Source: Deltaproteobacteria bacterium (GTDB lineage: Bacteria; Myxococcota_A; Bradymonadia; REDH01). Taken from it: a DNA stretch of 64,000 nucleotides. The translations under genes were made by a program, and so were the position numbers. The notes under the pieces were generated by a model that was not told where the DNA came from, did not search any database, and saw nothing but the letters and a program-made list of their open reading frames with translations. The stretch is from contig REDH01000081.1 in assembly GCA_007693585.1 (NCBI GenBank), positions 1 through 64,000 on the forward strand, read 5' to 3'. Each line of letters opens with the position of its first letter. The first letter of the stretch is position 1. Shown piece by piece: positions 8,866 through 17,805 of the stretch.

Positions 8866-10496
8866 GGGCTCTCCTCCTCATCCACCTTGTACACCCGGTG
8901 CACGATGTGGGTGTTCGTGGTGCTCATCTCCCAGCCGCGGACGTTGGGCCGCACCAGGTGGAACTGGCCGTAGTAGTAGATGGGCATGATCGGCCGCGCC
9001 TCGAGCAGGTACCGCTCGGCCTCGAGCAGGTGCCGCAGGCGCTCCTCGGGGTCGGAGATGTTGAACCCTTCCTCGATCATCCGGTCGAACGTGGGCGACC
9101 CCCAGCCGGTGTTGTTGTTCGCGTCCCCCGTCTTCCACATCTCGAGGAAGGTGTTCGGGTCCGAGTAGTCCCCGATCCAGCCCGCCCGTCCGACATCGAA
9201 GTCCATCTCGCGTGTGGAGTCGAGATAGACCTTCCACTCCTGGTTCACGAGCTGGATCTGCACCCCGAGCTCCATCTGCCACATGTCCTGAATCGCCTGG
9301 GCGATCAGCCGGTGGTTCTCGTCGGTGTTGTACAGCAGGCGCAACCGCGGAATGCCCTCGCCGTTCGGGTACCCCGCCTCGGCCAGCAGACGCCGCGCTT
9401 CGTCCCCGTCGTAGCGGATGACGTCCAGCCGCTCGTATCCGGGCATGGGGGGCACGAAGCTGGTGGCCGGCGTGTACAGATCGTCCAGGGTGCAGCGGCA
9501 CAGCTCCTCCCGATTCACCGCGAGAGAGAAGGCGCGCCGAACGCGCACGTCATCGAACGGAGGCCGCGTGGTGTTGAACCGGTAGTAGTAGGTGCCGAGC
9601 CAGTCCGCCGTGCGGAAGGCCGGATCCATGCGCAGCGTGGCCAGTTCGTTGGCCGGCAGGTCGTAGACCCAGTCCACCCTCCCGTCGCGATAGGCCTGTA
9701 CGCGCGCGGCATGGTCCTCGATGATCCGGATGATCAGCCGGTTGAGGCGAAGATTGTCGTGTCCCCACCAGTAGGGGTTCGGAACCGCCTCGATCCGGTT
9801 GCGACGGAGATAGCGGTCCATGGCCCACGCCCCGTTCGTGACAAGGTTCTCCGCCCGGAACGCGTTCTCCTGCCCGTGCTCCTCGATGCTCGCCCGGTGC
9901 ACCGGGAACAGCGTGAAGAAGCTCACCACCTCGAGAAAGAAGGGAATCGGCTTCTGCAGCTCCACCTGCAGGGTCCAGTCGTCGAGCGCGCGCACGCCCA
10001 CCTCGTCCTCGGTCGCCTCCCCGGTCTCGAAAGCTCGCCCGTTCCGGAGGTAGCGAAGGAAGCTCACATAGTAGGCTGCCACGTCGCCGCGCAGAATCCG
10101 CTTCCACGCGTACTCGAAGTCGTGCGCCGTGACGGGATCCCCGTTGGACCAGCGGCCGTCGCGCCGGAGGTGGAACGTCCAGGACAGCTGGTCCTCCGAC
10201 ACCTCGTGCCGCTCGGCCGCTCCCGGAACCGGGGGTCCGTCGCCCAGGGACGGGCTGTAGAGGCCCTCGAAGAGCTGCCACAGGATCATGCCTTCCACCG
10301 ACCCGGTGACGACGCCGGGGTCGAAGGACTCGGGGTCAGCGCCGACGGACATGCCGAAGACGTCCAGCGGCAGCCCCTCCGAACGACCGCGGCATCCCCC
10401 AAGTCCCGCGGCGAGGACTCCCACCGCAAGCAGGGTGAGGCACCACGCCAGCCCGCGTCCGCGGGCGAGGTTCGAGGAACCGTACTCTCTCATCAC
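8862..10496 (-). CDS. oppA: Peptide ABC transporter substrate-binding lipoprotein OppA
   Basis: 544-residue solute-binding protein of the SBP_bac_5 family, first gene of the operon. The signal peptide ends in lipobox GLGGC (Cys35). The family signature VGADPESFDPG opens the mature domain, and TVTAHDFEYAWKRI-like sequence (here DPVTAHDFEYAWKRI) and AINREELC-like sequence (here AVNREELC) are further hallmarks. It would capture peptides outside the cytoplasmic membrane and deliver them to OppB/OppC. Two adjacent ATGs (10496, 10493) are possible starts. A stem-loop lies upstream at 10530-10550. Confidence 0.92.
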   Translation of the reverse strand: MMREYGSSNLARGRGLAWCLTLLAVGVLAAGLGGCRGRSEGLPLDVFGMSVGADPESFDPGVVTGSVEGMILWQLFEGLYSPSLGDGPPVPGAAERHEVSEDQLSWTFHLRRDGRWSNGDPVTAHDFEYAWKRILRGDVAAYYVSFLRYLRNGRAFETGEATEDEVGVRALDDWTLQVELQKPIPFFLEVVSFFTLFPVHRASIEEHGQENAFRAENLVTNGAWAMDRYLRRNRIEAVPNPYWWGHDNLRLNRLIIRIIEDHAARVQAYRDGRVDWVYDLPANELATLRMDPAFRTADWLGTYYYRFNTTRPPFDDVRVRRAFSLAVNREELCRCTLDDLYTPATSFVPPMPGYERLDVIRYDGDEARRLLAEAGYPNGEGIPRLRLLYNTDENHRLIAQAIQDMWQMELGVQIQLVNQEWKVYLDSTREMDFDVGRAGWIGDYSDPNTFLEMWKTGDANNNTGWGSPTFDRMIEEGFNISDPEERLRHLLEAERYLLEARPIMPIYYYGQFHLVRPNVRGWEMSTTNTHIVHRVYKVDEEESP

Positions 10497-10529
10497 GCTC
10501 CTGGGTCGAACAGCCTGCCGGGGATGGCG

Positions 10530-10550
10530 CCGGACGCAACCTCCGTCCGG
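10530..10550 (-). promoter_or_regulatory. Stem-loop in the oppA leader
   Basis: CCGGACG and CGTCCGG form a perfect 7-bp stem around a 7-base loop, 34 bases before the oppA start. No T-run follows on either strand. It may be a transcript-end stem for the upstream gene or a leader structure controlling the opp operon. Confidence 0.35.
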
Positions 10551-10610
10551 GGGGCCTTACCGCAATTGCCCCCTCTTCGTCACGCGCAAGTGCCGAACAC
10601 GCCGCGAGCG

Positions 10611-10627
10611 GGCGGCGACACGCCGCC
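10611..10627 (-). terminator. Stem-loop after the giant Cys-rich lipoprotein gene
   Basis: GGCGGCG and CGCCGCC pair perfectly around the 3-base loop ACA, starting 8 bases beyond the stop of the 10635-14306 gene. There is no U-tract, so termination by this stem alone is uncertain. Stems without U-tracts are common at gene ends in high-GC genomes. Confidence 0.45.
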
Positions 10628-10634
10628 GCAAGGC

Positions 10635-13600
10635 TCAGTCGCAGGCGAAGGGGGTCGCCGCTCCCGGACTGCCCGCCGTGTTCGAGCCTCCTTGCGAACC
10701 GGAAGAACCGGATGACCCGGACGGGCCCTGAACCCGGGCGGTGCATCGGCTCGAATTGCTGCTGCACGGGTCACCCCCTTCGCCACCCGCCCCGCCGTTT
10801 CCTCCAGTGCCTCGCGCGCCGGGCTGTCCACCGTTCACCGACGTGACCGCGTGGAGAGCCGTCACGACCTGCGGCGCGGAGTACAGTCTGACAGTCGGCG
10901 CATTGCCCCCTCGCCCCGCCGCTCCGCCGTTCCCGCCGCGACCACCATCGCCCCCCCGGCCCCCGTCAGTTCCCTGCCTGTAGCAGCAACAGCAACTCGA
11001 GATGCCGCAGATTCCACACTGCGCGGTGCTGCATCCACCGTCGCTGCACTGGCCGGTCTCCCCCTTTGCACCTGTCCCGCCGTTGCCACCACGCCCACCG
11101 CTCCCCCCGACAACGCCATCGAGTCGCAGGGTGAGGAATGAGCTGACATCCTCGTCGCTGGTCACGACGCGTTCGGTGCCATCCGGTGCCACCCGGATGA
11201 CGCGATGGATCGTGAGCCGAAGATCGGGATAGTGGAACGTGGTACCTGCAGCCCCCGCTCCTCCGTTGGTTCCATCAGCCCCGCGCACCGCGGGCGTTGT
11301 CCCGTTGCTCCCGTTCCCACCGTTCAGCGAGGCCACGCTGCCCAGCGCGATCTCGAGGTGAGCGCCCTCGGGAATGCGAACGGTCTCGAGAATGAACTCG
11401 TGGGCCTGCGTGCCCATACCCTGCAGTCTCAGGACGGAGCGATTGTTCCCTTCCACGGCCGCCGTGACCGAGCGCACAATTCTGCGGGGGCCGTCCACCG
11501 AGCGACTCGAAATACTGCAGATACCGAACCAGTTGCAGGAACTGCTGAACACCACACTCTCCGTCAGCGCAAGGTCGGCGAGTCGGTCGATCTCGCCTTC
11601 GCAGCGGCACAGTCCCCCGCTGCAACCGTACAAGCACTCCACATCCTCGCTGCACAGCGCCCCGCCCGCTCCGCAGGTACCGCCCATGCAGTCGCTGTTG
11701 ACACAGTCGTCGTCGGCCGAACAACTCCCCCCTACGCCCCCGCAGATCCCGGAGCCACAACCGAGCGTCCCGTCGCAGTCTTCATCCACGATGCATGAGG
11801 CTTCCGGACCACCGCACCGCCCACCACCACATCCACCGCCAAGGCACTGCTCATCGACCTCGCAGTCCTCACCGACCGCCAGCACACGAACGCCACGCAC
11901 CGCATCGCTCCAGGCAACCTGCGCGCCAGCAGCGTCCGCTCCGACCCGGTACCAGCGCGCAGCACCCGGTGCGATGGCCTCATCGAGATAGCTGTCGCCG
12001 CCGGAGTCCTCGAATGCGAGGAACGTCCCGAACTCCTCGTCGGACCACTCCCACGTCCTTTCGGCTTCTCCCACCGCGCGGCGACCGTTCACCACATTCG
12101 AAGGCTCCCCGTCACCGGTGCCGTTCACGGCCCGGACACGATACGAGCGCTCCTCCCCCTGCTCCACATCCAGACCTTCCAGCGTCAGCAAGACCCCGTC
12201 CAGGCGGTCTCGGCTCGCCTGCGGCTCCGCCAGCATGATGCTGCCCACCGGCGCATCCTCGTCGAGGAACGTCACGTCCGTACCTGCGTCCTGCCAGGAA
12301 CCTTCGCGCTCAATCTCGTACCGCACGACCGGGGTTGCAGCTCTCCAACCTTCGGCTGCGTCCGACCACGCGCCTTGCTGCAGTGACGTGACCGCGCGCA
12401 CGCGGTACGTGACTTCCTCGCCTCGAGGAGTCTCCGCCGCGTCCCAGGACAACATGACCCCATCGACCCGATCCGACGATGCGGACAAGCCGCCGGGTGC
12501 GGATGGGGAACCACCCGCCGGTGCACCGGAGTCGCTCCAGGACGAACCCACCACAGGCTCTGCCGTCACCCGTACACCCTCGCGGTACACGTGGTACCCC
12601 GATGCATCGGCTACCGCGGCCCAGGTCACCACCACGTGCTCCTCGTGCTCGCCCTGCGTCGCCCGCACTTCACCGGGCACACCAAGCAGCGGAAGGCACT
12701 CTCCGAAGACGTCTTCGAAGCCCGGAATGCAGCCGGCACAGCGAGCGTCCACCGCAGGGTCCGGCTGCACGCACGAGCGGGATCGCGCCGCGCAGACGGA
12801 GCCGAGTTCGGCACAATCGAGGGGGATCTCACCACATCCGGGCAGCCCCGGTTCATCCACGCAACGAACCCGTTCCGAGGACGCCTCGCACACCCACACG
12901 CCGCAGTTGCCACATCGCTCTCCGGGAATGCCGATCAGCGGCGCGCAGCCGCCACAAGCGTTGAACACTTCCGAAGGAACCGGCTCAACACACTCCAGCG
13001 CAGGCCCCGGGACACACTCCAGACTCCCGGCGCCGCAGGTGCCGCAGGCACCGCCCGGGACGCCCCCGTCCAGTGGCGCACACGAACCATCGCAAGGGTG
13101 GAAGGCCGCCTGTCCCCGGTCTCCTTCGCAGATGACGCCCTCCGCTCCCGCGCAAGCCCAGCGGCCCGAATTGCACGATCCGCAAGGCATTCCCGGAACA
13201 CCCTCCAGTGTGCCACTGCCCCCGCACGCGTTTTCGGTCCCCGCCCGGGAGACACAGACCACCTCCTCCGCCCCCGCGCAAACGATCACACCTCCCCCAT
13301 CGCACGCCGAACCCGGCATCTCCGTCATGTCCGCACATCCACCACAGGGGTTCCGCTCGTCTCCGTCACACCGAACCCCAGACACCTCACGCTCGTCCAG
13401 GACCCAGAGCCCCGTGCAGCCACACGCCTCGCCTGGGCGTCCGGGCAAAACACCACAGCCACCTGCCTCGTTCCGCTCCAACCCCGCGCACACCAGCGAG
13501 GAGCCATCCTCGCTGCAGACCAGCACCCCCTCTCCGCACAAGCGCGATTCATCGAGACAGTCCTCCCCCGGAAGCGAGAGAGCGTCATCGTGAAGCAGAA

Positions 13601-14306
13601 CTCCTTCGCCCCCACAGGCGTTCTCGTCTTCCGCCAGCTCGCGGCAGTTCACTTCATCGTCCGAGACACACACCCACACCCGCTCCTCGCCCACGTCACC
13701 CCGGCAGGTCCGACCCGGCGCACCATCCAGAACCGCGCAGCCGCCGCAGCCGTTCGCGCGCGCCCCACCGGAACAGATCACATCCCCCTGCGGCCCACAC
13801 ACCCATTGCCCCCCACATGATCCACAGGGCTCACCCGGTTCGCCCGAGAGCAACCCGCACCCACCACACGGATTGAGCACCGTCTCCCCCGCACAGCGCA
13901 GCTGGTCAGGCCCTCCACACACGAGAATACCGCCACAGCCACACGAATCGAGCACGCCGGACTCCATATCGCCATGCGTGAGTACCGCACTCCCCCCGCA
14001 GGCGTTCAGGACGGGAGCATCCTCGCTGCGTTCCGTTGTCGACCGGGAGTCCACGACATCCGACACCGAAGCATCGCTCTCCGCTGCATTCGATATGCTG
14101 GACGTCACGTCGGGTTCCTCCACATCCGAACGCTCGTCATGGCCTCGTGTGCCCTCCACATCCGCGCCGGACCCCCCGTCGGCCGGAGTGTCCAGCGACG
14201 TGTCACACGCGGCCGCACTCCAACACAGCAGCACAGCCATCACCCATGCCCGCTGTGCCCGAACGAAGACAGACGACACACCCGACAGCCGAATCAGTCT
14301 ACACAC
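10635..14306 (-). CDS. Giant Cys-rich, FnIII-like and Gly-rich repeat lipoprotein
   Basis: 1223-residue secreted lipoprotein of unknown function. I place the start at a GTG (14306) because AGGAG lies 5 bases upstream and it yields a signal peptide ending SAAAC (Cys34). The frame is open further upstream but would run into the MalK-type gene. About residues 75-600 hold roughly a dozen Cys-rich units built on NACGGC...PGxPCGxCGxWVC. About 620-860 look like two or three fibronectin-III modules (VVVTWAAVADASGYHVYRE; RVRAV repeated). About 860-960 is another Cys-rich block of CxxDxDC units. The tail from about 1010 is Gly/Asn-rich, collagen- or beta-helix-like, ending PFACD. Likely a disulfide-stabilised surface adhesin or structural protein (inference). 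Confidence 0.8.
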   Translation of the reverse strand: MCRLIRLSGVSSVFVRAQRAWVMAVLLCWSAAACDTSLDTPADGGSGADVEGTRGHDERSDVEEPDVTSSISNAAESDASVSDVVDSRSTTERSEDAPVLNACGGSAVLTHGDMESGVLDSCGCGGILVCGGPDQLRCAGETVLNPCGGCGLLSGEPGEPCGSCGGQWVCGPQGDVICSGGARANGCGGCAVLDGAPGRTCRGDVGEERVWVCVSDDEVNCRELAEDENACGGEGVLLHDDALSLPGEDCLDESRLCGEGVLVCSEDGSSLVCAGLERNEAGGCGVLPGRPGEACGCTGLWVLDEREVSGVRCDGDERNPCGGCADMTEMPGSACDGGGVIVCAGAEEVVCVSRAGTENACGGSGTLEGVPGMPCGSCNSGRWACAGAEGVICEGDRGQAAFHPCDGSCAPLDGGVPGGACGTCGAGSLECVPGPALECVEPVPSEVFNACGGCAPLIGIPGERCGNCGVWVCEASSERVRCVDEPGLPGCGEIPLDCAELGSVCAARSRSCVQPDPAVDARCAGCIPGFEDVFGECLPLLGVPGEVRATQGEHEEHVVVTWAAVADASGYHVYREGVRVTAEPVVGSSWSDSGAPAGGSPSAPGGLSASSDRVDGVMLSWDAAETPRGEEVTYRVRAVTSLQQGAWSDAAEGWRAATPVVRYEIEREGSWQDAGTDVTFLDEDAPVGSIMLAEPQASRDRLDGVLLTLEGLDVEQGEERSYRVRAVNGTGDGEPSNVVNGRRAVGEAERTWEWSDEEFGTFLAFEDSGGDSYLDEAIAPGAARWYRVGADAAGAQVAWSDAVRGVRVLAVGEDCEVDEQCLGGGCGGGRCGGPEASCIVDEDCDGTLGCGSGICGGVGGSCSADDDCVNSDCMGGTCGAGGALCSEDVECLYGCSGGLCRCEGEIDRLADLALTESVVFSSSCNWFGICSISSRSVDGPRRIVRSVTAAVEGNNRSVLRLQGMGTQAHEFILETVRIPEGAHLEIALGSVASLNGGNGSNGTTPAVRGADGTNGGAGAAGTTFHYPDLRLTIHRVIRVAPDGTERVVTSDEDVSSFLTLRLDGVVGGSGGRGGNGGTGAKGETGQCSDGGCSTAQCGICGISSCCCCYRQGTDGGRGGDGGRGGNGGAAGRGGNAPTVRLYSAPQVVTALHAVTSVNGGQPGARGTGGNGGAGGEGGDPCSSNSSRCTARVQGPSGSSGSSGSQGGSNTAGSPGAATPFACD

Positions 14307-14340
14307 GGAGGCTCCTGTTCCGAAAGAACGCACCGAACGG

Positions 14341-14369
14341 AGAATACGGCAGTCGTCTGCCCCCCACAA
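14341..14369 (-). promoter_or_regulatory. Promoter for the giant lipoprotein gene
   Basis: On the minus strand TTGTGG (14369-14364) is followed after exactly 17 bases by TATTCT (14346-14341), 34 bases before the chosen GTG. The same -10 hexamer occurs at 22022-22027. It overlaps the end region of no gene, since the MalK-type gene ends at 14533. Confidence 0.5.
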
Positions 14370-14532
14370 CCCAAGAATCGTTCCCTCCACACCTCCCAAC
14401 AGGGAAGTCGCAGACGAACCGAATCTCCGTCCGCAAGGGGCACGACCGGCGAACCTCATCCGGCCCGATCGACTGCCCCGGATCGTCCACAACGGAGCCA
14501 TCCGGACCGCTCCGACTCCCCCGTTCCTTCGC

Positions 14533-15675
14533 TCAACCCGTGTACTCCAGCAAACACGCCCCGTCGTCCACACCGAACACCCGGACGTCCGCGGGCGCGG
14601 CCGTGAACGCCAGCTCCTGGCCAGGACTCCAGCTCCCCACGTCCCGCACCTCCGCGCGGACGATGAACGGCTCCTCGCCGACCCGGACGTGGAGGTTCAC
14701 CTCCCAGCCCATCGGCTCGAGCAGCTCGAGGGTCGCCCGGACCGTCACCGGCGGCGCGTCCGCGGACGCCTCCACCAAGGCCCCCTCCGGGGCCCCTCCG
14801 CCGCGGGCACCAGACCGGACGCGCAGGTCATGGGGACGCACGCCGAGCACGACCTCGCCGGCGGCCTGCCCCGCGGCGTTGAGCGGCAACGCTTCCGTGG
14901 CCACGCGCACCCCCGGCGCCACGAAGGCGTCCCCCTCGCGTGCGGCCCGCACGAAGTTCATGCGCGGGCTGCCGAGGAACGCCGCGACGAAGCGGTTCGC
15001 CGGGCGGAAGTAGAGGTCATCCGGGGTCCCGATCTGCTGGGCGATGCCCTCGTTGAGGAGCAGGATGCGATCGGCCATGGTCATCGCCTCGACCTGGTCG
15101 TGGGTGACGTAGACCATGGTGGTGGCGAGCTCCCGGTGCAGGCGCTTGAGCTCGACGCGCATCTGGGCGCGCAGGGCGGCGTCCAGGTTCGAGAGTGGTT
15201 CGTCGAAGAGGAAGACGCTCGGCCGGCGAACGATGGCGCGGCCCATGGCGACGCGCTGCCGCTGCCCACCGGAGAGGGCCTTGGGCAGGCGTTCGAGGAG
15301 GGGGGTGAGGCCGAGCATCTCGGCGGCCTCATCGACGCGGGCGGCGATGACGTCGCCCGGAGTCCGGGCGAGGCGGAGGCCGAACTCGAGGTTCTCGCGC
15401 ACGGTGAGGTGGGGATAGAGCGCGTAGCTCTGGAAGACCATGGCGACGTCGCGGTCACGGGGCGGGACCTCGTTGACGACGCGGTCGCCGATCTCGATGC
15501 GGCCTTCGGAGGGGGTCTCGAGGCCGGCGAGGAGGCGCAGAACGGTGGACTTTCCGCAGCCCGAGGGCCCGACGACGACGAGGAACTCTCCGTCGGCGAC
15601 CTCCACGTCGAGGCCGCGGACGACGTGGACGTCCCCGAAGGACTTGCGGACGGCGGCGAAGCGGACCTGGGCCAC
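14533..15675 (-). CDS. MalK/UgpC-type sugar ABC transporter ATPase
   Basis: 380-residue ATPase of the CUT1 carbohydrate importer family. It has Walker A GPSGCGKST, Q-loop FQSYALYPH, signature LSGGQRQRVAMGRAIV, Walker B VFLFDEPLSNLD and H-loop VTHDQVEA, followed by a TOBE domain (GVRPHDLRV). The start is GTG. It follows the amylase genes in the same direction with a 96-base gap, so it probably energises uptake of the maltodextrins they release. No MalE, MalF or MalG is in the window. The ATPase must serve permeases encoded elsewhere, as multitask MsmK-type ATPases do in other bacteria (inference). Confidence 0.88.
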   Translation of the reverse strand: MAQVRFAAVRKSFGDVHVVRGLDVEVADGEFLVVVGPSGCGKSTVLRLLAGLETPSEGRIEIGDRVVNEVPPRDRDVAMVFQSYALYPHLTVRENLEFGLRLARTPGDVIAARVDEAAEMLGLTPLLERLPKALSGGQRQRVAMGRAIVRRPSVFLFDEPLSNLDAALRAQMRVELKRLHRELATTMVYVTHDQVEAMTMADRILLLNEGIAQQIGTPDDLYFRPANRFVAAFLGSPRMNFVRAAREGDAFVAPGVRVATEALPLNAAGQAAGEVVLGVRPHDLRVRSGARGGGAPEGALVEASADAPPVTVRATLELLEPMGWEVNLHVRVGEEPFIVRAEVRDVGSWSPGQELAFTAAPADVRVFGVDDGACLLEYTG

Positions 15676-15771
15676 GGGGGTTCTCGGGGAGCGGGAGAGC
15701 GGTGGTGTTCTGGCGTCGTGGGCCGGGGAAGCGACCGAGGCCGCGGACGCGCGACGGACCCGCGGGGGGTG

Positions 15772-17805
15772 CTAGCGCCGCGGGACGAGGAGGCGACCGG
15801 AGAGGGGCGGCACGTCGACGAGCAGGCATCCGCAGGAGGGGCCGACGTAGTCATCGGGCACGGGCTGGCTGCAGGGGGCGGTGTCGCAGCCCTCGGTGGT
15901 GACGGTGAAGGTGGCGCCATCGGAGCCGGGCATGATGTCGACGAGGGTGGTTCCGGGCGCGAAGGTGACGCCCATGCGGTTGAAGCCAAGGTCTTCGGCG
16001 GAGGTCTCGGAGGTCTGCGTGGGGTGGGTGTTGAGGGCGACGAGGGCGCGGCTGCCGTTGAAGCGCCGTTCGAAGGCGAAGATGCCTGCGTCCTGCTCGT
16101 CCCCGGTGCGGAAGGTGCTCCAGTGGATGTGCTGGGTGCCGTACATGAGGGGACCGGTCTGTCGGCGGACGCGGATGAGGTCACGGATGAGGGTGAAGGT
16201 GGGGTTCGTGGTGTCCCAGGGGTCGAAGGGGCCGCTGGCGGGGTCCCACATGGGTTCGCGGTTGGCGGGGTCGTTGCCGCCGGAGAAGCGCTGTTCGGTG
16301 CCGTAGTAGAGGGCGGGGATCCCGGCCTGGGTGAAGAGGAGCATGAGGGCGGCGTGAAGCCGCTCGGCGCCATCCTCTTCCGGGGCGTCCCACAGGAAGC
16401 GCTGGACGTCGTGGTTGTCGATGAAGTTCACGAGGGCGCTGCGGGGCGGGATGCCTTCCCCGGCGGCATCCCGGATACCGCCGGGCTGGGGCTCGGCGCT
16501 GTAGAGCTCGGCATTCTCGTTCCACAGCTCCTCGATGAGGGCGGTGGGGCCGCCGAACTTGAAGACGGCGTTGAAGACGCGGAATTTCTGGGCGAAGTCG
16601 AAGATGCTGTCGAGCCGGCCGGGCTCGACGTAGCTGGCGAGGAGCTGGCTGTCCCCATCGAAGGCTTCGCCGACGAGGAAGAAGTTCCGCTTGCCGATGG
16701 AGGCGGCGTAGCTGCGGATCTCGCGGGAGAAGACCTCCCAGAACTCGTCGTCGACGTGCTTGACGGTATCGAGGCGGAAGCCGTCGGCGTTGGTGGCGCG
16801 GATCCAGTACTGGAACACGCGGATGAGGGCCTCGCGCACGTCCTCGCGGTCGGTGCGGAGGGCCTTGAGGCCGCCCGGGAAGTCGCCGGTGACCTCCTGC
16901 AGGCGCACGTAGTCCTGGCAGGCCTGCCAGTCCTCGCCGGCGTTGATGCCCGCCTCGGCGCAGGCCTCCCCTTCCCGTCCCCAGACGGTGACGCGCCCGC
17001 GGCGCCAGTACCAGTCGGGGTTCTGGAACTCGGCGGGCAGCGGGGGCACGCGGTTGATCTCCGGCATGTTGAACCACCGGATCGGCGCCGGCCCGGCCTC
17101 GCCGAGGCTGGTGAAGGCCTGGATGCCGCGGATGTCGAAGTCGGGGTCGTACTCGCTCACGCGCGTCACCGGCGACCGCGTGCCCGAGCCGGCGACGAAC
17201 TCGTCGGGCTGCCCGTTCATGTTGATGTCGTAGTAGAAGAGCTGCCCGACATGGTTCACGACGACGTCGAGCAGCACGAGGATGCCGTTGTCCTGCAGGA
17301 CGCGCACCATCTCGCGCAGCTTCGCGAGGTCCCCGAAGTGCGGGTTCACGCTCAGAAAGTCCTGCGTCCAGTAGCCGTGGTAGGAGTCGAATCCGGCATC
17401 CGTGTCCACATTGCGCACCACCGGAGAGATCCACACGGTGGTGACCCCCAGTTCGCGCAGGTAATCCACACGATCGATGATGCCCTGGAAGTCACCGCCC
17501 TGGTAGCGCCCCATGGCGCCGGGCTTCACCCGGGTGTTGTTGTTCGGGTCTCCGTCCTCGAAGCGGTCGGTGATGATCTGGTAGATGACCTGCTCGCGCC
17601 AGTCGCCGACGTTGGAGGTGATCGGGAAGTCGGTGGTGACGTCCTCGATGCCGGAGGGGGCGCAGGCGCCGGCGGAGGTCAGGACTCCGAGGAGCGCGAG
17701 GAGCACCAGTGCCGCGGGCAGGGGTATCCATACGGCCCGGTGGCGGGGGTTGCCGGGGGCCGATGGTGCGGCTCGGAGGTGGGGGGAAGCGTGCATGGCG
17801 GCCAT
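15772..17805 (-). CDS. Alpha-amylase family GH13 lipoprotein
   Basis: 677-residue secreted glucanase. The ATG at 17805 overlaps the porin stop as TGATG, which fixes the start. The signal peptide ends SAGAC (Cys48). The GH13 barrel begins near VIYQIITDRFEDGDP. Region I is DVVVNH, region II GFRLDTVKHVD with the nucleophile Asp, region III FLVGEAFDGD with the acid/base Glu, and region IV FIDNHD with the transition-state Asp. A beta-rich C-terminal domain ends with LLVPRR. It should hydrolyse alpha-1,4-glucans at the cell surface. Second-codon alternatives (17796) exist. The last gene of a three-gene coupled set, followed by the MalK-type gene. Confidence 0.9.
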   Translation of the reverse strand: MAAMHASPHLRAAPSAPGNPRHRAVWIPLPAALVLLALLGVLTSAGACAPSGIEDVTTDFPITSNVGDWREQVIYQIITDRFEDGDPNNNTRVKPGAMGRYQGGDFQGIIDRVDYLRELGVTTVWISPVVRNVDTDAGFDSYHGYWTQDFLSVNPHFGDLAKLREMVRVLQDNGILVLLDVVVNHVGQLFYYDINMNGQPDEFVAGSGTRSPVTRVSEYDPDFDIRGIQAFTSLGEAGPAPIRWFNMPEINRVPPLPAEFQNPDWYWRRGRVTVWGREGEACAEAGINAGEDWQACQDYVRLQEVTGDFPGGLKALRTDREDVREALIRVFQYWIRATNADGFRLDTVKHVDDEFWEVFSREIRSYAASIGKRNFFLVGEAFDGDSQLLASYVEPGRLDSIFDFAQKFRVFNAVFKFGGPTALIEELWNENAELYSAEPQPGGIRDAAGEGIPPRSALVNFIDNHDVQRFLWDAPEEDGAERLHAALMLLFTQAGIPALYYGTEQRFSGGNDPANREPMWDPASGPFDPWDTTNPTFTLIRDLIRVRRQTGPLMYGTQHIHWSTFRTGDEQDAGIFAFERRFNGSRALVALNTHPTQTSETSAEDLGFNRMGVTFAPGTTLVDIMPGSDGATFTVTTEGCDTAPCSQPVPDDYVGPSCGCLLVDVPPLSGRLLVPRR

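Noticed and set aside
10635-14573. Upstream start (14573) for the giant Cys-rich lipoprotein
   Set aside because: It would overlap the MalK-type gene and place nearly 90 Arg-rich residues before the signal peptide. The GTG at 14306 has AGGAG and a promoter in front.
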